A DNA stretch of 64,000 bases. Source: an uncultured Aquimarina sp. (GTDB lineage: Bacteria; Bacteroidota; Bacteroidia; Flavobacteriales; Flavobacteriaceae). Position numbers and translations under genes: made by a program. The DNA lies in NCBI GenBank assembly GCA_947501475.1, contig CANMWA010000014.1, forward strand, positions 1 to 64,000, in the 5' to 3' direction. The notes below the pieces were generated by a model, which worked only from the letters and a program-made list of their open reading frames with translations, did not search any database and was not told the DNA's origin. How positions within the stretch are numbered: position 1 is the stretch's first letter; every line of letters starts with the position of its first letter. Positions 45,637 through 55,273 of the stretch are shown piece by piece.

Positions 45637-47319
45637 TTAGGAGTATATTTTTAAGGTGTTTTTCCAACCGGTATTTGTTGGTTCAGAGGTAAAATCCCAA
45701 TTCGAATGATAACTCTCTGTAAGTCGAGCTTTTATGTATTTCAGCCCTGTACCTTCTTTTTTATGATTCGCTTTTTGTCTCACAGCAGCAGCAAAAGTTA
45801 AAAATGTATAGCATTTGTAACCATTATTTGATTCAAAAATAAGCTTAAATGTAATACTGTTATCTTCTAGAGGCAAGCTATGGGTAATTCCGTTTTCTAA
45901 TAGGGTATGAAATATTCCAGGTGGTATTTTTTCCTCAGGATTTATACCTTCTTCTTCCCAAAAATAGTTGATTTCTTTTCGGTACTCCATAATCTCAAGA
46001 TGCGTACGACAAAGCGCTATTTCTTGAACAATAGAAATCAATGTTTGATTTTCTATCTGATTAAAAAGATCAAATTCTTTGGCTAACGCTTCTATAAACA
46101 AAACTCCTTTCTTAGGTGATTCTTCTACCCAATCTATCAATGAGGTCAGGGTATTCATTAGAAAATGAGGTTGAATATTCTTTTTTAATAATTCCAGACG
46201 TAGACGAGTAGATTGAACTAGAGAGTTTTCATAAGCCAGCCGTTGTTCTTTGATCCTAAGAGAAAGCAAATAAAACATACCAAGAAGTATAAGGCTGAAA
46301 CCTGCGAATAGGCTTTTGTTAAAGGGGGTGACAAAACCTATAGGCACTGATAGTAGAATGGTTAACAGTACGAGACGAGCACCTTTCATCTTTTTATACA
46401 CTCCAAACACCACAATTCCAAATGAAAACAACCACATGCTTAAAGCCATATTATTGGCTGTCAATTCGAAGAGATATTTTGATAGGAAAAAGAACAATAG
46501 AACACCTGTGTAAATGGTAAGCAATAATTTTCGTTTGGGGAAAGGAAATTGCATAGAAAAATAGAACGGAATCAAAAAAGAAATACCAAGCATCAGAAGG
46601 CCTATGATCCGTAAACGTATAATATGCATACTGTAATGGATAGGCATATAGGCTTTAATAAACTCTGCCAATATCAGGGTAAAAAAGAGAAAACAGCTAA
46701 TACTAAAAATTAGTGTTGCATACTCCTTTTTGTCACTTAAAAAGAGAAATAGAAAATAGATGGAGGCGATAAGAAAGGCCCCTGCAAAGAGATGCATATA
46801 GGAAGATTCGATGAGTCGATCGTTTAATAAATCGTCGTAATAGTCCATCTCTAATCCCCATATCCCGGAATGATCCGGGAAATAATAAAGACTCGAGCGT
46901 ATGGCCAATACATGTTGTCCTTCTTCTGTTAAATGAGTAGGAATGCTAAAGGTAGCCCACATTTTACCTTCGGGAGGTAGTACCGCTTCCTGACCTGGAT
47001 TTCCATTTTTTCCAATCAATACCCCATCCCAAAAAACCTCATACTCTCCATAAACATCTAGCTGAATTCCATAAGGGTGTAATGACTCAGATGCCTTCAA
47101 AATATCAATTGGAGTCCGAAACCAATAAATCTGACCACCCAATACAATTGGTTTTCCTTTTTCCCAGTACTGATCATTCAAGTCTTTAGCAGCCCATTCT
47201 TGTTGATCTCCAATCTGGAATACAGTCTTGTGCCTCTTGAAAACAGGACTTTGAGAACAAGATGTCACAAGTAATACGGTGGATACTAAAAGAAAATAGG
47301 ATAGAGATCTCAAATTCAT
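45637..47319 (-). CDS. LytS-type sensor histidine kinase with 7TM region
   Basis: 560 residues. A lipoprotein-like signal (Cys about 21) and an extracytoplasmic beta domain (about 30-165) lead to seven membrane helices (about 175-370, 7TMR-DISM-like). The His_kinase domain has H385 (QPHFLMNTLTSL), an N-box LLENGITHS and a glycine motif EGTGLKYIKARL. It senses a ligand in the periplasm and phosphorylates the downstream LytTR regulator. Confidence 0.85.
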   Translation of the reverse strand: MNLRSLSYFLLVSTVLLVTSCSQSPVFKRHKTVFQIGDQQEWAAKDLNDQYWEKGKPIVLGGQIYWFRTPIDILKASESLHPYGIQLDVYGEYEVFWDGVLIGKNGNPGQEAVLPPEGKMWATFSIPTHLTEEGQHVLAIRSSLYYFPDHSGIWGLEMDYYDDLLNDRLIESSYMHLFAGAFLIASIYFLFLFLSDKKEYATLIFSISCFLFFTLILAEFIKAYMPIHYSMHIIRLRIIGLLMLGISFLIPFYFSMQFPFPKRKLLLTIYTGVLLFFFLSKYLFELTANNMALSMWLFSFGIVVFGVYKKMKGARLVLLTILLSVPIGFVTPFNKSLFAGFSLILLGMFYLLSLRIKEQRLAYENSLVQSTRLRLELLKKNIQPHFLMNTLTSLIDWVEESPKKGVLFIEALAKEFDLFNQIENQTLISIVQEIALCRTHLEIMEYRKEINYFWEEEGINPEEKIPPGIFHTLLENGITHSLPLEDNSITFKLIFESNNGYKCYTFLTFAAAVRQKANHKKEGTGLKYIKARLTESYHSNWDFTSEPTNTGWKNTLKIYS

Positions 47320-47566
47320 TTGATAAGGTTTACTGATGCAAGCTAATCATTAAAAATAGCTTCTTGGAGCAGTTCATTAATACATAGAGCAGTTGGCAAA
47401 ATTTACATTGAATTCATGAGAGAAAAATACAACTTTTGTATGATAAAAAATCATGAAAAATACATTGATACTAACATGAGGATCTATTCTAGATAATTTT
47501 GAATACTGATAGTTAGAAAAATGATTGAACCCGAAGAGACACTTTACATATACAAAAAGAAGAAAT

Positions 47567-48559
47567 ATGAAAACTAATAATTTGAAACAAGTAAAAACGG
47601 CATTCATTTTTACTTTCCTACTTGGCGTTAGTGCTTTTTGTCAGGACAATAAAACCTCAAATCTTACTTTACTAAGCAATCAAATTCCTACGGATACGCC
47701 TTTAATTTTTGCTCCAGGCATTATTTCAATTGATGGTCACGTGTCAGGTTCGATTACTTTTAGTCCAGATATGGACGAACTGTTTTTCAATCGTAGAAAA
47801 CCAGGAGAGAGCCATAATCTCTATACTATGAAATTGATAGATGGCAAATGGTCAGTACCAAAACCAGCATCTTTTTCAACAAACAAAAAGCATCTGGATT
47901 TTCATTCTCGTTTTAGCCCGAAAGGGGATCGCCTCTATTTCGGAAGCACAAGACCGCTTAAGAATACTATTACCTCATCAACAACACCAAGAGGATTACA
48001 TCAATGGTATGTTGAAAAAGATGAAAACGGTGGTTGGGGTGCCCCCATTATTATGAGAAAACCGTTTCTAGATATATACATCATGTGTGCGACACCCTCA
48101 GAGAATGGGAACCTATATTTCACTTCTGGAGAGAGGCCTGGTGCTGATGATGAAGGGATTTACTATGCTGTCAATCAGAACGGTCATTATTCCGATATTG
48201 AAAGAATGGATGATGTAATCAACGCTAATGGCAAGTGGATTGCCCACCCATTTATAGCCCCCGACGAAAGCTATATTCTATATGATTCTGAAAAAGCTTC
48301 AGAACCTGATAATGGCGATATATTCATCAGCTTCAATAAGAACGGGACCTGGACAAAATCCTATAGTTTGGGGCCCAAAATAAATACGAAGATAAATGAG
48401 AACGCTGCCACTGTTTCGGCCGATGGGAAGTATCTATTTTTCTCTAGAGGAGAAGAAAAAGTTAGAGAAGATGGAAGTACGTATTGGACATCGTATACGT
48501 ATTGGGTGGATTTTATCCAGTTGAAAAAAGAACTTCTAAAGAATATAATCAATAACTAA
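47567..48559 (+). CDS. secreted PD40 beta-propeller protein
   Basis: 330 residues from ATG 47567 with a signal peptide ending SAFCQ. PD40-type propeller blades are marked by ITFSPDMDELFFN, SRFSPKGDRLYFGS, PFIAPDESYILYDSE and VSADGKYLFFSRG. No enzyme motif is visible, so it may bind a peptide or carbohydrate. It is paralogous to the gene at 50775-51692. It opens a run of four co-directional secreted proteins after a LytS/LytTR pair. Confidence 0.75.
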   Translation: MKTNNLKQVKTAFIFTFLLGVSAFCQDNKTSNLTLLSNQIPTDTPLIFAPGIISIDGHVSGSITFSPDMDELFFNRRKPGESHNLYTMKLIDGKWSVPKPASFSTNKKHLDFHSRFSPKGDRLYFGSTRPLKNTITSSTTPRGLHQWYVEKDENGGWGAPIIMRKPFLDIYIMCATPSENGNLYFTSGERPGADDEGIYYAVNQNGHYSDIERMDDVINANGKWIAHPFIAPDESYILYDSEKASEPDNGDIFISFNKNGTWTKSYSLGPKINTKINENAATVSADGKYLFFSRGEEKVREDGSTYWTSYTYWVDFIQLKKELLKNIINN

Positions 48560-48572
48560 CAATCGAAACTAT

Positions 48573-49463
48573 ATGAAAAAAAGTATGCCTTTAAAAACTC
48601 TTTTATGTACAGTGTTATTAATCTCCTTTGTGTCATGTGATAAAACACCTAAATCAGCATTCTATACAATTGCCTATAATTCAATAGAAACTGGTAATGT
48701 AGAAATTTATCAAAGAAATACTGAAGGTAAATCAACTATTAAAAGTACAAATGAGAAAGGTGGCTACTTAGCTTGGTCTCCTAACGGAAAACACTTTGCT
48801 TTTTATCACAAATACGATGAAAGAAAAACATGGTCTATTCATACCATGAATAGCGATGGTACGAATAGGAAAAGATTAACTCATGAAAAAAACAAATGGG
48901 ATAATTCACCAGCGTGGTCACCTGATGGAAAAAAAATTGTTTTTTCAAGAGCATATAAAGATTCTGAAAAAATTATGCAGAAAGAACTTTGGATTATGAA
49001 TTCAGACGGTAGTGAACAGACTCAAATAACATCACTAAATGGTGGCGGGCCATATTTTACACCAGATGGTAGAATAGTGTTTCACTCGGAATTCAAAGAT
49101 AAAAAAAATGAGATAAGCATAGCAGATATCGATGGTAACAACATCATTCACTTGACAGATAATGAATCTGAAGATTGGCATCCAGAGGTATCACCAGATG
49201 GCAAGCAAATCGCTTTTATGTCTAACAGAGATGGAAATCATGAAGTTTATGTGATGAATATAGATGGTTCTAATCAAAAACGATTAACAAATAATGATGT
49301 TGATGATTGGTATCCATCATGGTCACCTGATGGTTCTCAACTGATTTTTTCATCACTTAGAGACGAAGAAAAAAGTATTTATATGATGAACAAGGGTGGT
49401 GCTAAAGTAAGAAAAATCATATCCAATGCTACAAGTCCTGCATGGTTAAAAATAGCTAAATAA
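48573..49463 (+). CDS. TolB-like PD40 lipoprotein
   Basis: 296 residues. Lipobox FVSC (Cys about 22). At least five PD40 blades: SPNGKHFAFYH, SPDGKKIVFSRA, TPDGRIVFHSE, SPDGKQIAFMSNRDGNHEV, SPDGSQLIFSSLRDEE. The shape is that of a six-bladed propeller, as in the TolB C-terminal domain, but without the TolB N-terminal domain or Tol-Pal neighbours. It probably binds peptides or proteins in the envelope. Confidence 0.8.
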   Translation: MKKSMPLKTLLCTVLLISFVSCDKTPKSAFYTIAYNSIETGNVEIYQRNTEGKSTIKSTNEKGGYLAWSPNGKHFAFYHKYDERKTWSIHTMNSDGTNRKRLTHEKNKWDNSPAWSPDGKKIVFSRAYKDSEKIMQKELWIMNSDGSEQTQITSLNGGGPYFTPDGRIVFHSEFKDKKNEISIADIDGNNIIHLTDNESEDWHPEVSPDGKQIAFMSNRDGNHEVYVMNIDGSNQKRLTNNDVDDWYPSWSPDGSQLIFSSLRDEEKSIYMMNKGGAKVRKIISNATSPAWLKIAK

Positions 49464-49541
49464 ACAACAACCAAAAACACTTAGTTATTTAAAAGTTTCA
49501 AGCGTAATAGACATTCTAAACATGTATAAATAATAAAAACT

Positions 49542-50747
49542 ATGAAAAACAAAACAGGACTACTACTTTTAATGCTTCTTATACTAACAAACAGTAGCTT
49601 TGGCCAACAAAGTGATTCTCGGGCACCAGAGGCGACAGCCGCTGAAGCTGAGCTCTCATTCAGGGATGTTCAGCCTCTCGAAAAAGCCTATATCGATGCA
49701 ACACCAGCCGATAGAAAAGACGGTATCCTGGTAGGTGAGTTAGGTATCGATGGTGGCAATAAAGACTTGATTGTCAAGCTGGCTCAGGATATCTCCTATA
49801 ATCTATACAGTATTTACGATAGTTTTCTAATTGCTCATAAGGGCAAGCTCCTTTTCGAATCCTATTTTACACGTGGTCGTATAAATCTGCCGCATCCCCA
49901 AGCATCAGCGACCAAAACCTGGACTGGCTTGGCGTTCGGCCGTGCCATCCAGTTGGGGTATCTGACCATGTCAGACTTAGACAAGCCGCTGGTTAGTTTT
50001 CTCAAAGACCTGGATCCAACAAAATTTGTTGCCGGTGCAGAAAAGATCACCCTGAACCACGCATTGACTATGAGTTCTGGTATTCGCATTAGTAGTGATG
50101 CACGCGAAAAAATTAACGGAAATCCCACTACGCTAAAAGGTCAAGGGGATGTTCAAGCTTTACTCGAGCATAGTACACCGATCACAGAAGAATTCCAAGT
50201 TTTTAAATATGGGGGTGGTGCAGGTTTGGTGATGCAAGTCATTGAGGCGGTCGTACCGGGATCGGCCATGGACTTTATTAAAAATGAACTACTGGACAAA
50301 TTGGGCATCACCAATTATCACTGGCAGATTAATGATCAAAACGGCCTGCCAGAAGCTGGGTGGCGTACGAGTATGACATCGCGCGCTATGATCAAGTTGG
50401 GAATATTGGCCATGAATAAAGGCAAATGGAATGGCGAACAATTGATTCCTGAGGCGTTTATAACCAATGCGACGAGTAGGATCCTCGATACTGGTGATAA
50501 TGCTGTCTACTTTGGCGGCTGTAAAGGTGTTTCTAATGAAGGATACGGTTATTTTTGGTGGAATGCAGATCTGAAAGTTGGCAAGAAAAGCTATTACAGC
50601 GCATCTGCTCAAGGTGGTGGCGGCCAGTTTATCATTCTAATTGAAGAACTTGATCTGATCGTTGTGGCTACTGGTCATAATAATCGTTATCCCAGTACCC
50701 TGCAAATGACTGCAGAGGAAATCTTGCCCGCTTTTATTAAGGAATAG
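49542..50747 (+). CDS. beta-lactamase-fold serine hydrolase (secreted)
   Basis: 401 residues with a signal peptide ending FGQQ. The class C-like nucleophile motif is S122-A-T-K125 in QASATKTWTG, with YGGGAG (about 224) as the likely second motif and a late HNN/GGGGQF segment. The body matches the C-terminal domain of the fusion protein at 55274-57259 (for example IKNELLDKLGITNYHW versus IKTELLDKLGITNYKW). The base composition is richer in G and C than its neighbours, which may mean recent transfer. It may be an esterase or D-aminopeptidase. Confidence 0.85.
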   Translation: MKNKTGLLLLMLLILTNSSFGQQSDSRAPEATAAEAELSFRDVQPLEKAYIDATPADRKDGILVGELGIDGGNKDLIVKLAQDISYNLYSIYDSFLIAHKGKLLFESYFTRGRINLPHPQASATKTWTGLAFGRAIQLGYLTMSDLDKPLVSFLKDLDPTKFVAGAEKITLNHALTMSSGIRISSDAREKINGNPTTLKGQGDVQALLEHSTPITEEFQVFKYGGGAGLVMQVIEAVVPGSAMDFIKNELLDKLGITNYHWQINDQNGLPEAGWRTSMTSRAMIKLGILAMNKGKWNGEQLIPEAFITNATSRILDTGDNAVYFGGCKGVSNEGYGYFWWNADLKVGKKSYYSASAQGGGGQFIILIEELDLIVVATGHNNRYPSTLQMTAEEILPAFIKE

Positions 50748-50774
50748 CAAACAAAAATTTTGAACATCTAAACA

Positions 50775-51692
50775 ATGAAAAAAACATATTTTATTTTGAT
50801 ACTTGCAGGATTACTGTTTTTCAATGCCTGCAATACCAAAACACAGCAACCAAAAGGTAATGATGTTACAATTAAGGCAATAGAAAATTCGTATCTCGGT
50901 CAAAAACCACCCGGTTTAATACCCGAACCTTTTGCTCCTGGTATTATTGTGAAAAAGAATTGGGAATATGGTGGTGTTTTTACACCTGACATGAAAGAAT
51001 TTTATTTTCTCAGAGAAGTTGGAGATACTGAAGAAAATAAGAAGATGGAATTTGTTGTCTTTGAATATAAAAATAAGTCATGGCAGGAGCGGGTGATATC
51101 AAAACGAGTAGGGCAACCTTTTATCTCTCCCGATGGTAAGACCATGCATTTGGGCAGACGATATAAGGAGCGTACACAAGCTGGAGGCTGGTCAGCGTTA
51201 AAGAAGCTTGATTCTTCTTTTCAGAAGATACAGATCATGAGGCTTACGGCATCATCAAAAGGAACCTATGTTTTTGATGAGATAGGCATGCCAGACGGAG
51301 ATGGTGTGATTCGTTATTCGCGATTAATAGACGGGAAACGTGAAGAACCGAAGCCATTTGGTGCAACTATTAACACCGGTAGCATGAATGCTCATCCTTT
51401 TATCGCACCAGATGAATCTTATATTATGTGGGATGGTAGAAGAGAAAGTGGTTATGGTCATTCTGATATCTATATTAGCTTTAAAAAGACCGATGGTACG
51501 TGGGGCGAAGCTATTAACTTGGGTGACAAGATCAATACAAATGCATGGGAAGCAGCAGCAACCGTAACGCCAGATGGTAAATACCTTTTCTTTAATAGGA
51601 ATATGGGGAAAGTAAAGCCATCAGACAAGTACGATAATATAGATATATTTTGGGTAGATGCACAGATTATTGAAACACTTAGGCCCAAATAA
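50775..51692 (+). CDS. PD40 beta-propeller lipoprotein
   Basis: 305 residues. Lipobox FFNAC (Cys about 19). It is paralogous to the 47567 gene: LIPEPFAPGIIVKKNWEYGG versus LIFAPGIISIDGHVSG, and shared blades FTPDMKEFYFL, PFIAPDESYIMWDGR and VTPDGKYLFFNRN. It should be anchored in the outer membrane. It ends the run of four secreted-protein genes and is followed by a 417-bp non-coding stretch. Confidence 0.75.
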   Translation: MKKTYFILILAGLLFFNACNTKTQQPKGNDVTIKAIENSYLGQKPPGLIPEPFAPGIIVKKNWEYGGVFTPDMKEFYFLREVGDTEENKKMEFVVFEYKNKSWQERVISKRVGQPFISPDGKTMHLGRRYKERTQAGGWSALKKLDSSFQKIQIMRLTASSKGTYVFDEIGMPDGDGVIRYSRLIDGKREEPKPFGATINTGSMNAHPFIAPDESYIMWDGRRESGYGHSDIYISFKKTDGTWGEAINLGDKINTNAWEAAATVTPDGKYLFFNRNMGKVKPSDKYDNIDIFWVDAQIIETLRPK

Positions 51693-52109
51693 TAATCCAC
51701 CGCATCAGTTTGCTCAATAATTATAAAGATTCTTAGCCTTTATAATTATATGCCGTCCACTGAAGGAATTAATATAGCTGCGAGCTGATACGGTTGGATA
51801 ATAGTAGTTTTTAGAACCAAAATGCTTCTAGGATTGTCTAGATGAATGCTACGACATGATCGTATGGCTATAGTATTATAATATTGCTCATATGAATCAT
51901 TTAATTAGATCTAAAATTCCATACAGGTTCGTAAATCTCGTATTTATAAAATTTTTGGACATAGTTTTATAATGTACATACCACTTTTTATGTGATGGAC
52001 CTGTGCTGAGCATTTCGGCCACGCTCAATATAAACTTTGTTGAAGTATAGGAGGGAAGCATAATGCCTCTCTGTCGGCAGACAGGTGTGAGTAATGTGAA
52101 TTACCAATT
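51693..52109. other. 417-bp intergenic region with duplicated element
   Basis: It contains copy A of a diverged 129-bp repeat (51849-51977), a dispersed-repeat fragment (GCTGAGCATTTCGGCCACGC near 52012) and a hairpin CTGTC-GGCA-GACAG near 52069. No gene is credible. Confidence 0.6.
51849..51977. repeat. 129-bp direct repeat, copy A
   Basis: About 80-85 percent identical by eye to 57360-57486, in the same orientation (shared pieces GCTATAGTATTATA, CATTTAATTAGATCTAA, CGTAAATCTC, ACATAGTTTTATAATGTAC). Both copies lie downstream of a secreted serine-hydrolase/PD40 gene run. Confidence 0.7.
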
Positions 52110-52805
52110 TTATAATTTTGCTAAAACTTCCAATTTTTTAAAAACAATAACCTTATACATAGCACTAACTGGAACTTTATTATTTTCAATTAACAAATAT
52201 GTTCTTGTTGCCTTTGTAACTCTACTCAAATTGGAAATATAAGATTTATGTGTGCGTTGGAAATTTTCAGATAATAATGTGTTGATATTAATAAGTGTTT
52301 CAGAAATCAAGTACATTCTTGAATCAGTAAAGATTTTCAAATAATTTCCAAAACTCTGAATATACAGAATTGATTTTAATGAAATGTTAACTGGCACGCC
52401 ATCATGTTTTATCTGCAGTTCTTCACTTCCTCTATTCTTTTTTGGCTGTATTATTTTTGAAGATGAAACTTTGTTGATGGCTTTCAAAAAGCGTTCAATT
52501 TTTACAGGTTTTAATAAATAATCTACAACCCCATAATTATAACTTTCTAAAGCATATTCAGAATACGCTGTAGTCAAAATAACTTTAGGTGGTTTTATCA
52601 TAGAACGCAAAATTTCCATGCCATTCAATTCAGGCATTTCTATATCTAGAAAGATCAGATCAAGTTCATTTTGCTGAGTAAAATTTACAAATTCAAGAGG
52701 ATTACCTGTACTTAATACTATTTCTAAGTTGTCAATTTTAGAACAATAATCTTCTAACACTTTACGTGCTAGTATTTCGTCATCTATGATGCCTACTTTA
52801 ATCAT
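52110..52805 (-). CDS. LytTR-family response regulator (second pair)
   Basis: 231 residues. Receiver with D54 (LIFLDIEMPE) and a PVKI-type switch Lys; LytTR DNA-binding domain about 130-228 (RTHKSYISNLSRV; NKVPVSAMYKVIV). It overlaps the upstream kinase gene by 8 bases. This is the AlgR/LytR type regulator common in Bacteroidota and probably controls the secreted hydrolases around it. Confidence 0.9.
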   Translation of the reverse strand: MIKVGIIDDEILARKVLEDYCSKIDNLEIVLSTGNPLEFVNFTQQNELDLIFLDIEMPELNGMEILRSMIKPPKVILTTAYSEYALESYNYGVVDYLLKPVKIERFLKAINKVSSSKIIQPKKNRGSEELQIKHDGVPVNISLKSILYIQSFGNYLKIFTDSRMYLISETLININTLLSENFQRTHKSYISNLSRVTKATRTYLLIENNKVPVSAMYKVIVFKKLEVLAKL

Positions 52806-53820
52806 GAACTGTTTTTTTTAATTTTGAAACTGCTAAATCAATAGATAAATTTACATGATATTTTTCTTCGTTATCATCAATTTCCAATATGTGAGAATCA
52901 GGATATAAAAGATTTAACCGCCTTCTCACATTTTCAAGACCCAGCCCATTTCTTTTGGATGCAGAAACCATTGAAGAAGGTTTTGAATTCTCTACATAAA
53001 AATGAAGCGTGGTATTTTTTATAGCTACAGAAATATCAATGGTACTCTGTTCGTTTGTACTTTGAGCACCATGCTTCACAGCATTTTCAACAAATGGGAT
53101 GAGCAACATCGGAGAAATCCTTAAGCCCGACATGTCTCCGTCAATTAAAAATTCAATAGTACAGCGTTTACTCAGCCTTTTTTCTTCAAGTAACAAATAA
53201 TTTTCTATAAACTCAAGCTCTTCTTTTAATAAAACAGTATCTTTTTTAGAACTCTCTAATTGATACCGCATTAATTCTGAAAGCTGCATGACAAGGTCTG
53301 GAGTTTCTAATGATTGTTTCCGCGAAAGCGAATAAATACTATTTAAAGAATTGAATAAAAAATGTGGATTTACCTGTGCCTTTAAATAATTAAGCTCCAT
53401 TTCTTTTTGTAACTTTTCCTTCTCGTCATTTTCTCTTCTGAATAGTATATTTCTTCTTAAAAAAAAGACAGCCATTCCGGCTCCAGTAGTATAAATTAGA
53501 AAAAAGGTCATTTTATAAACACCATACCAGCCATCCTTTCCATATCCTTTCAAATATGATCCAATAAATACACTCGCAACAAGAAGTATTGTATATAAAA
53601 AATAACGTCTCTTATCAAAAAAAAAGGGAATGCAAATAAAATGATTTATCCATATGATGGCCATAATGGCAATGGTATAATTAAGACCATGTAAGAAAAA
53701 AGAATAAGTAGTATCAAACCTATCTTTAATCCCCCACATACTTAATATCTCAAGTATAAGCACCAATAAAAAGGCGCCTATGTTTATAAAGATTGTATTC
53801 TTTAATGACTTTTCAAGCAT
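52798..53820 (-). CDS. LytS-type sensor histidine kinase (second pair)
   Basis: 340 residues. Four membrane helices near the N-terminus (about 12-28, 43-60, 75-92, 105-122), then a His_kinase domain with H153 (NPHFLFNSLNSI), N-box FVENAVKHGAQ and glycine motif GLGLENVRRRLNLLYP. No large extracytoplasmic domain is visible, so the signal is sensed in or near the membrane. Its start is followed upstream by the divergent esterase gene at 54004. Confidence 0.9.
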   Translation of the reverse strand: MLEKSLKNTIFINIGAFLLVLILEILSMWGIKDRFDTTYSFFLHGLNYTIAIMAIIWINHFICIPFFFDKRRYFLYTILLVASVFIGSYLKGYGKDGWYGVYKMTFFLIYTTGAGMAVFFLRRNILFRRENDEKEKLQKEMELNYLKAQVNPHFLFNSLNSIYSLSRKQSLETPDLVMQLSELMRYQLESSKKDTVLLKEELEFIENYLLLEEKRLSKRCTIEFLIDGDMSGLRISPMLLIPFVENAVKHGAQSTNEQSTIDISVAIKNTTLHFYVENSKPSSMVSASKRNGLGLENVRRRLNLLYPDSHILEIDDNEEKYHVNLSIDLAVSKLKKTVHD

Positions 53821-54003
53821 ATATTCATTTAAAAATCAGATAAAGATATCATCTATGTATAGAAATTATCTTAATTATTATACAAAAGCGGGATATCAAT
53901 GACGAAATGATTTCATCATTTAATTGTTGTGTTTATCCTATTAATGGATTTAGACATTGAATATACTATACATTTATTCAATATTTAAGTAAAAAAATAA
54001 ACA

Positions 54004-55158
54004 ATGAGAAACTATAACTTTATTATTTTAATACTTGTATTTACACTATTTTTTAATTCATGCAATACTAAAAAACAGAAAGTAAACGATCTTGATTTTG
54101 CAAGTTTAACGGAGCACAGTGAACCAGCAGTTACTTTAGGCAAAATATCTTCACTTCAGTCAAAAGTGTTACACAAAACTGTTCCACTATCCATCCATTT
54201 ACCCGAGAACTACGATAGTTCCAAGAAGACCTATCCCGTGCTGTATATGTTGGATTCAGATTACCGAGCTCGGTTCGCCATGTTAGCTTCTACACTAGAC
54301 TACATGGGCGAGGCACAAATTCCTGAGATGATACTTATTGGAGTAGATATACCCGAAGGAAATGGTATTTTGTTGCCAACAAGGGAAAATCAAGACACAA
54401 CAATTCCGGATAGTTATATTAACTTCTTTGAGACAGAGCTGATGCCGCACGTTGATAATAAATACCGGACTGCTCCGTTTAAAGTGCTTTATGGCGCTTC
54501 TAACGGTGGGTTTTTCAGTATTTACACGCTGCTTAATAAACCCCATCTGTTTAATGGCTACTTTGCAAGCAGTCCATCCCTTATGCACATACCAACAGTG
54601 CTTCAACAAAAAATAAAAACGGGTCCGTTAAAAACACTTGCAGAAAACAGATCTCTACACATCATTTATAGCGATGAAGAGGGGTTAACAGATATTGTTT
54701 CTGAATTCTCTCGTGTTGTAGCGGATCATAAACCAGAGAGTTTTACCTATAAAGTAGATGAATTGGTGAACCAGGGTCATGTGCCAGCGATGGATTTCAC
54801 ACAGTTTCTTCTCGCGTTATACCCTGACTTTAATCCCTACGAAAACCTGGACACGCTGGATAAAGTGACACAACATTTCGATAAGCTATCAAAACGATAC
54901 GGGTATGAAATCCTACCACCTATATCGGTCATATTTCACCTTGGTTTTACCAATATAATGAATAAGAATTTAATTGTCGCAGAAGAAATCTTTCAATATT
55001 CTTTACAAGTGTATCCTGAAGGGAAGGAATCTTATCTCGGAATGGGTGTTTTACGCAGAGCTCAAGGTCAGCTTGAAAATGCTAAGGTCATGATCGAAAA
55101 AGCACTGACAATTGATCCAGAATTTTCACTTGCTAAAAGGTGGCTACAAAGACTCTAG
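54004..55158 (+). CDS. esterase-D-like alpha/beta hydrolase lipoprotein with TPR tail
   Basis: 384 residues. Lipobox FFNSC (Cys about 19). Residues 45-280 form a putative-esterase domain with nucleophile motif YGASNGGFF and late His in QGHVPAM. Residues 315-384 form a short TPR-like end (EEIFQYSLQVYPEGKESYLG, then QGQLENAKVMIEKALTIDPE). It is close in sequence to the first half of the next gene. Likely a surface or periplasmic ester or peptide-ester hydrolase. Confidence 0.82.
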   Translation: MRNYNFIILILVFTLFFNSCNTKKQKVNDLDFASLTEHSEPAVTLGKISSLQSKVLHKTVPLSIHLPENYDSSKKTYPVLYMLDSDYRARFAMLASTLDYMGEAQIPEMILIGVDIPEGNGILLPTRENQDTTIPDSYINFFETELMPHVDNKYRTAPFKVLYGASNGGFFSIYTLLNKPHLFNGYFASSPSLMHIPTVLQQKIKTGPLKTLAENRSLHIIYSDEEGLTDIVSEFSRVVADHKPESFTYKVDELVNQGHVPAMDFTQFLLALYPDFNPYENLDTLDKVTQHFDKLSKRYGYEILPPISVIFHLGFTNIMNKNLIVAEEIFQYSLQVYPEGKESYLGMGVLRRAQGQLENAKVMIEKALTIDPEFSLAKRWLQRL

Positions 55159-55273
55159 AAATGAAACTTGGCTTTACTCATCAAAGATCTATTGGGTAGA
55201 TTTATGAAATTAAAAAAAAGAAATAGGCCAATTGGCTTAATCACAAATCAATTCGCTAGGAAAAACAGAAAAC

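Noticed and set aside
48573..49463. Tol-Pal system TolB
   Set aside because: The propeller resembles TolB, but the TolB N-terminal domain is missing and no tolA, tolQ, tolR or pal gene is near.
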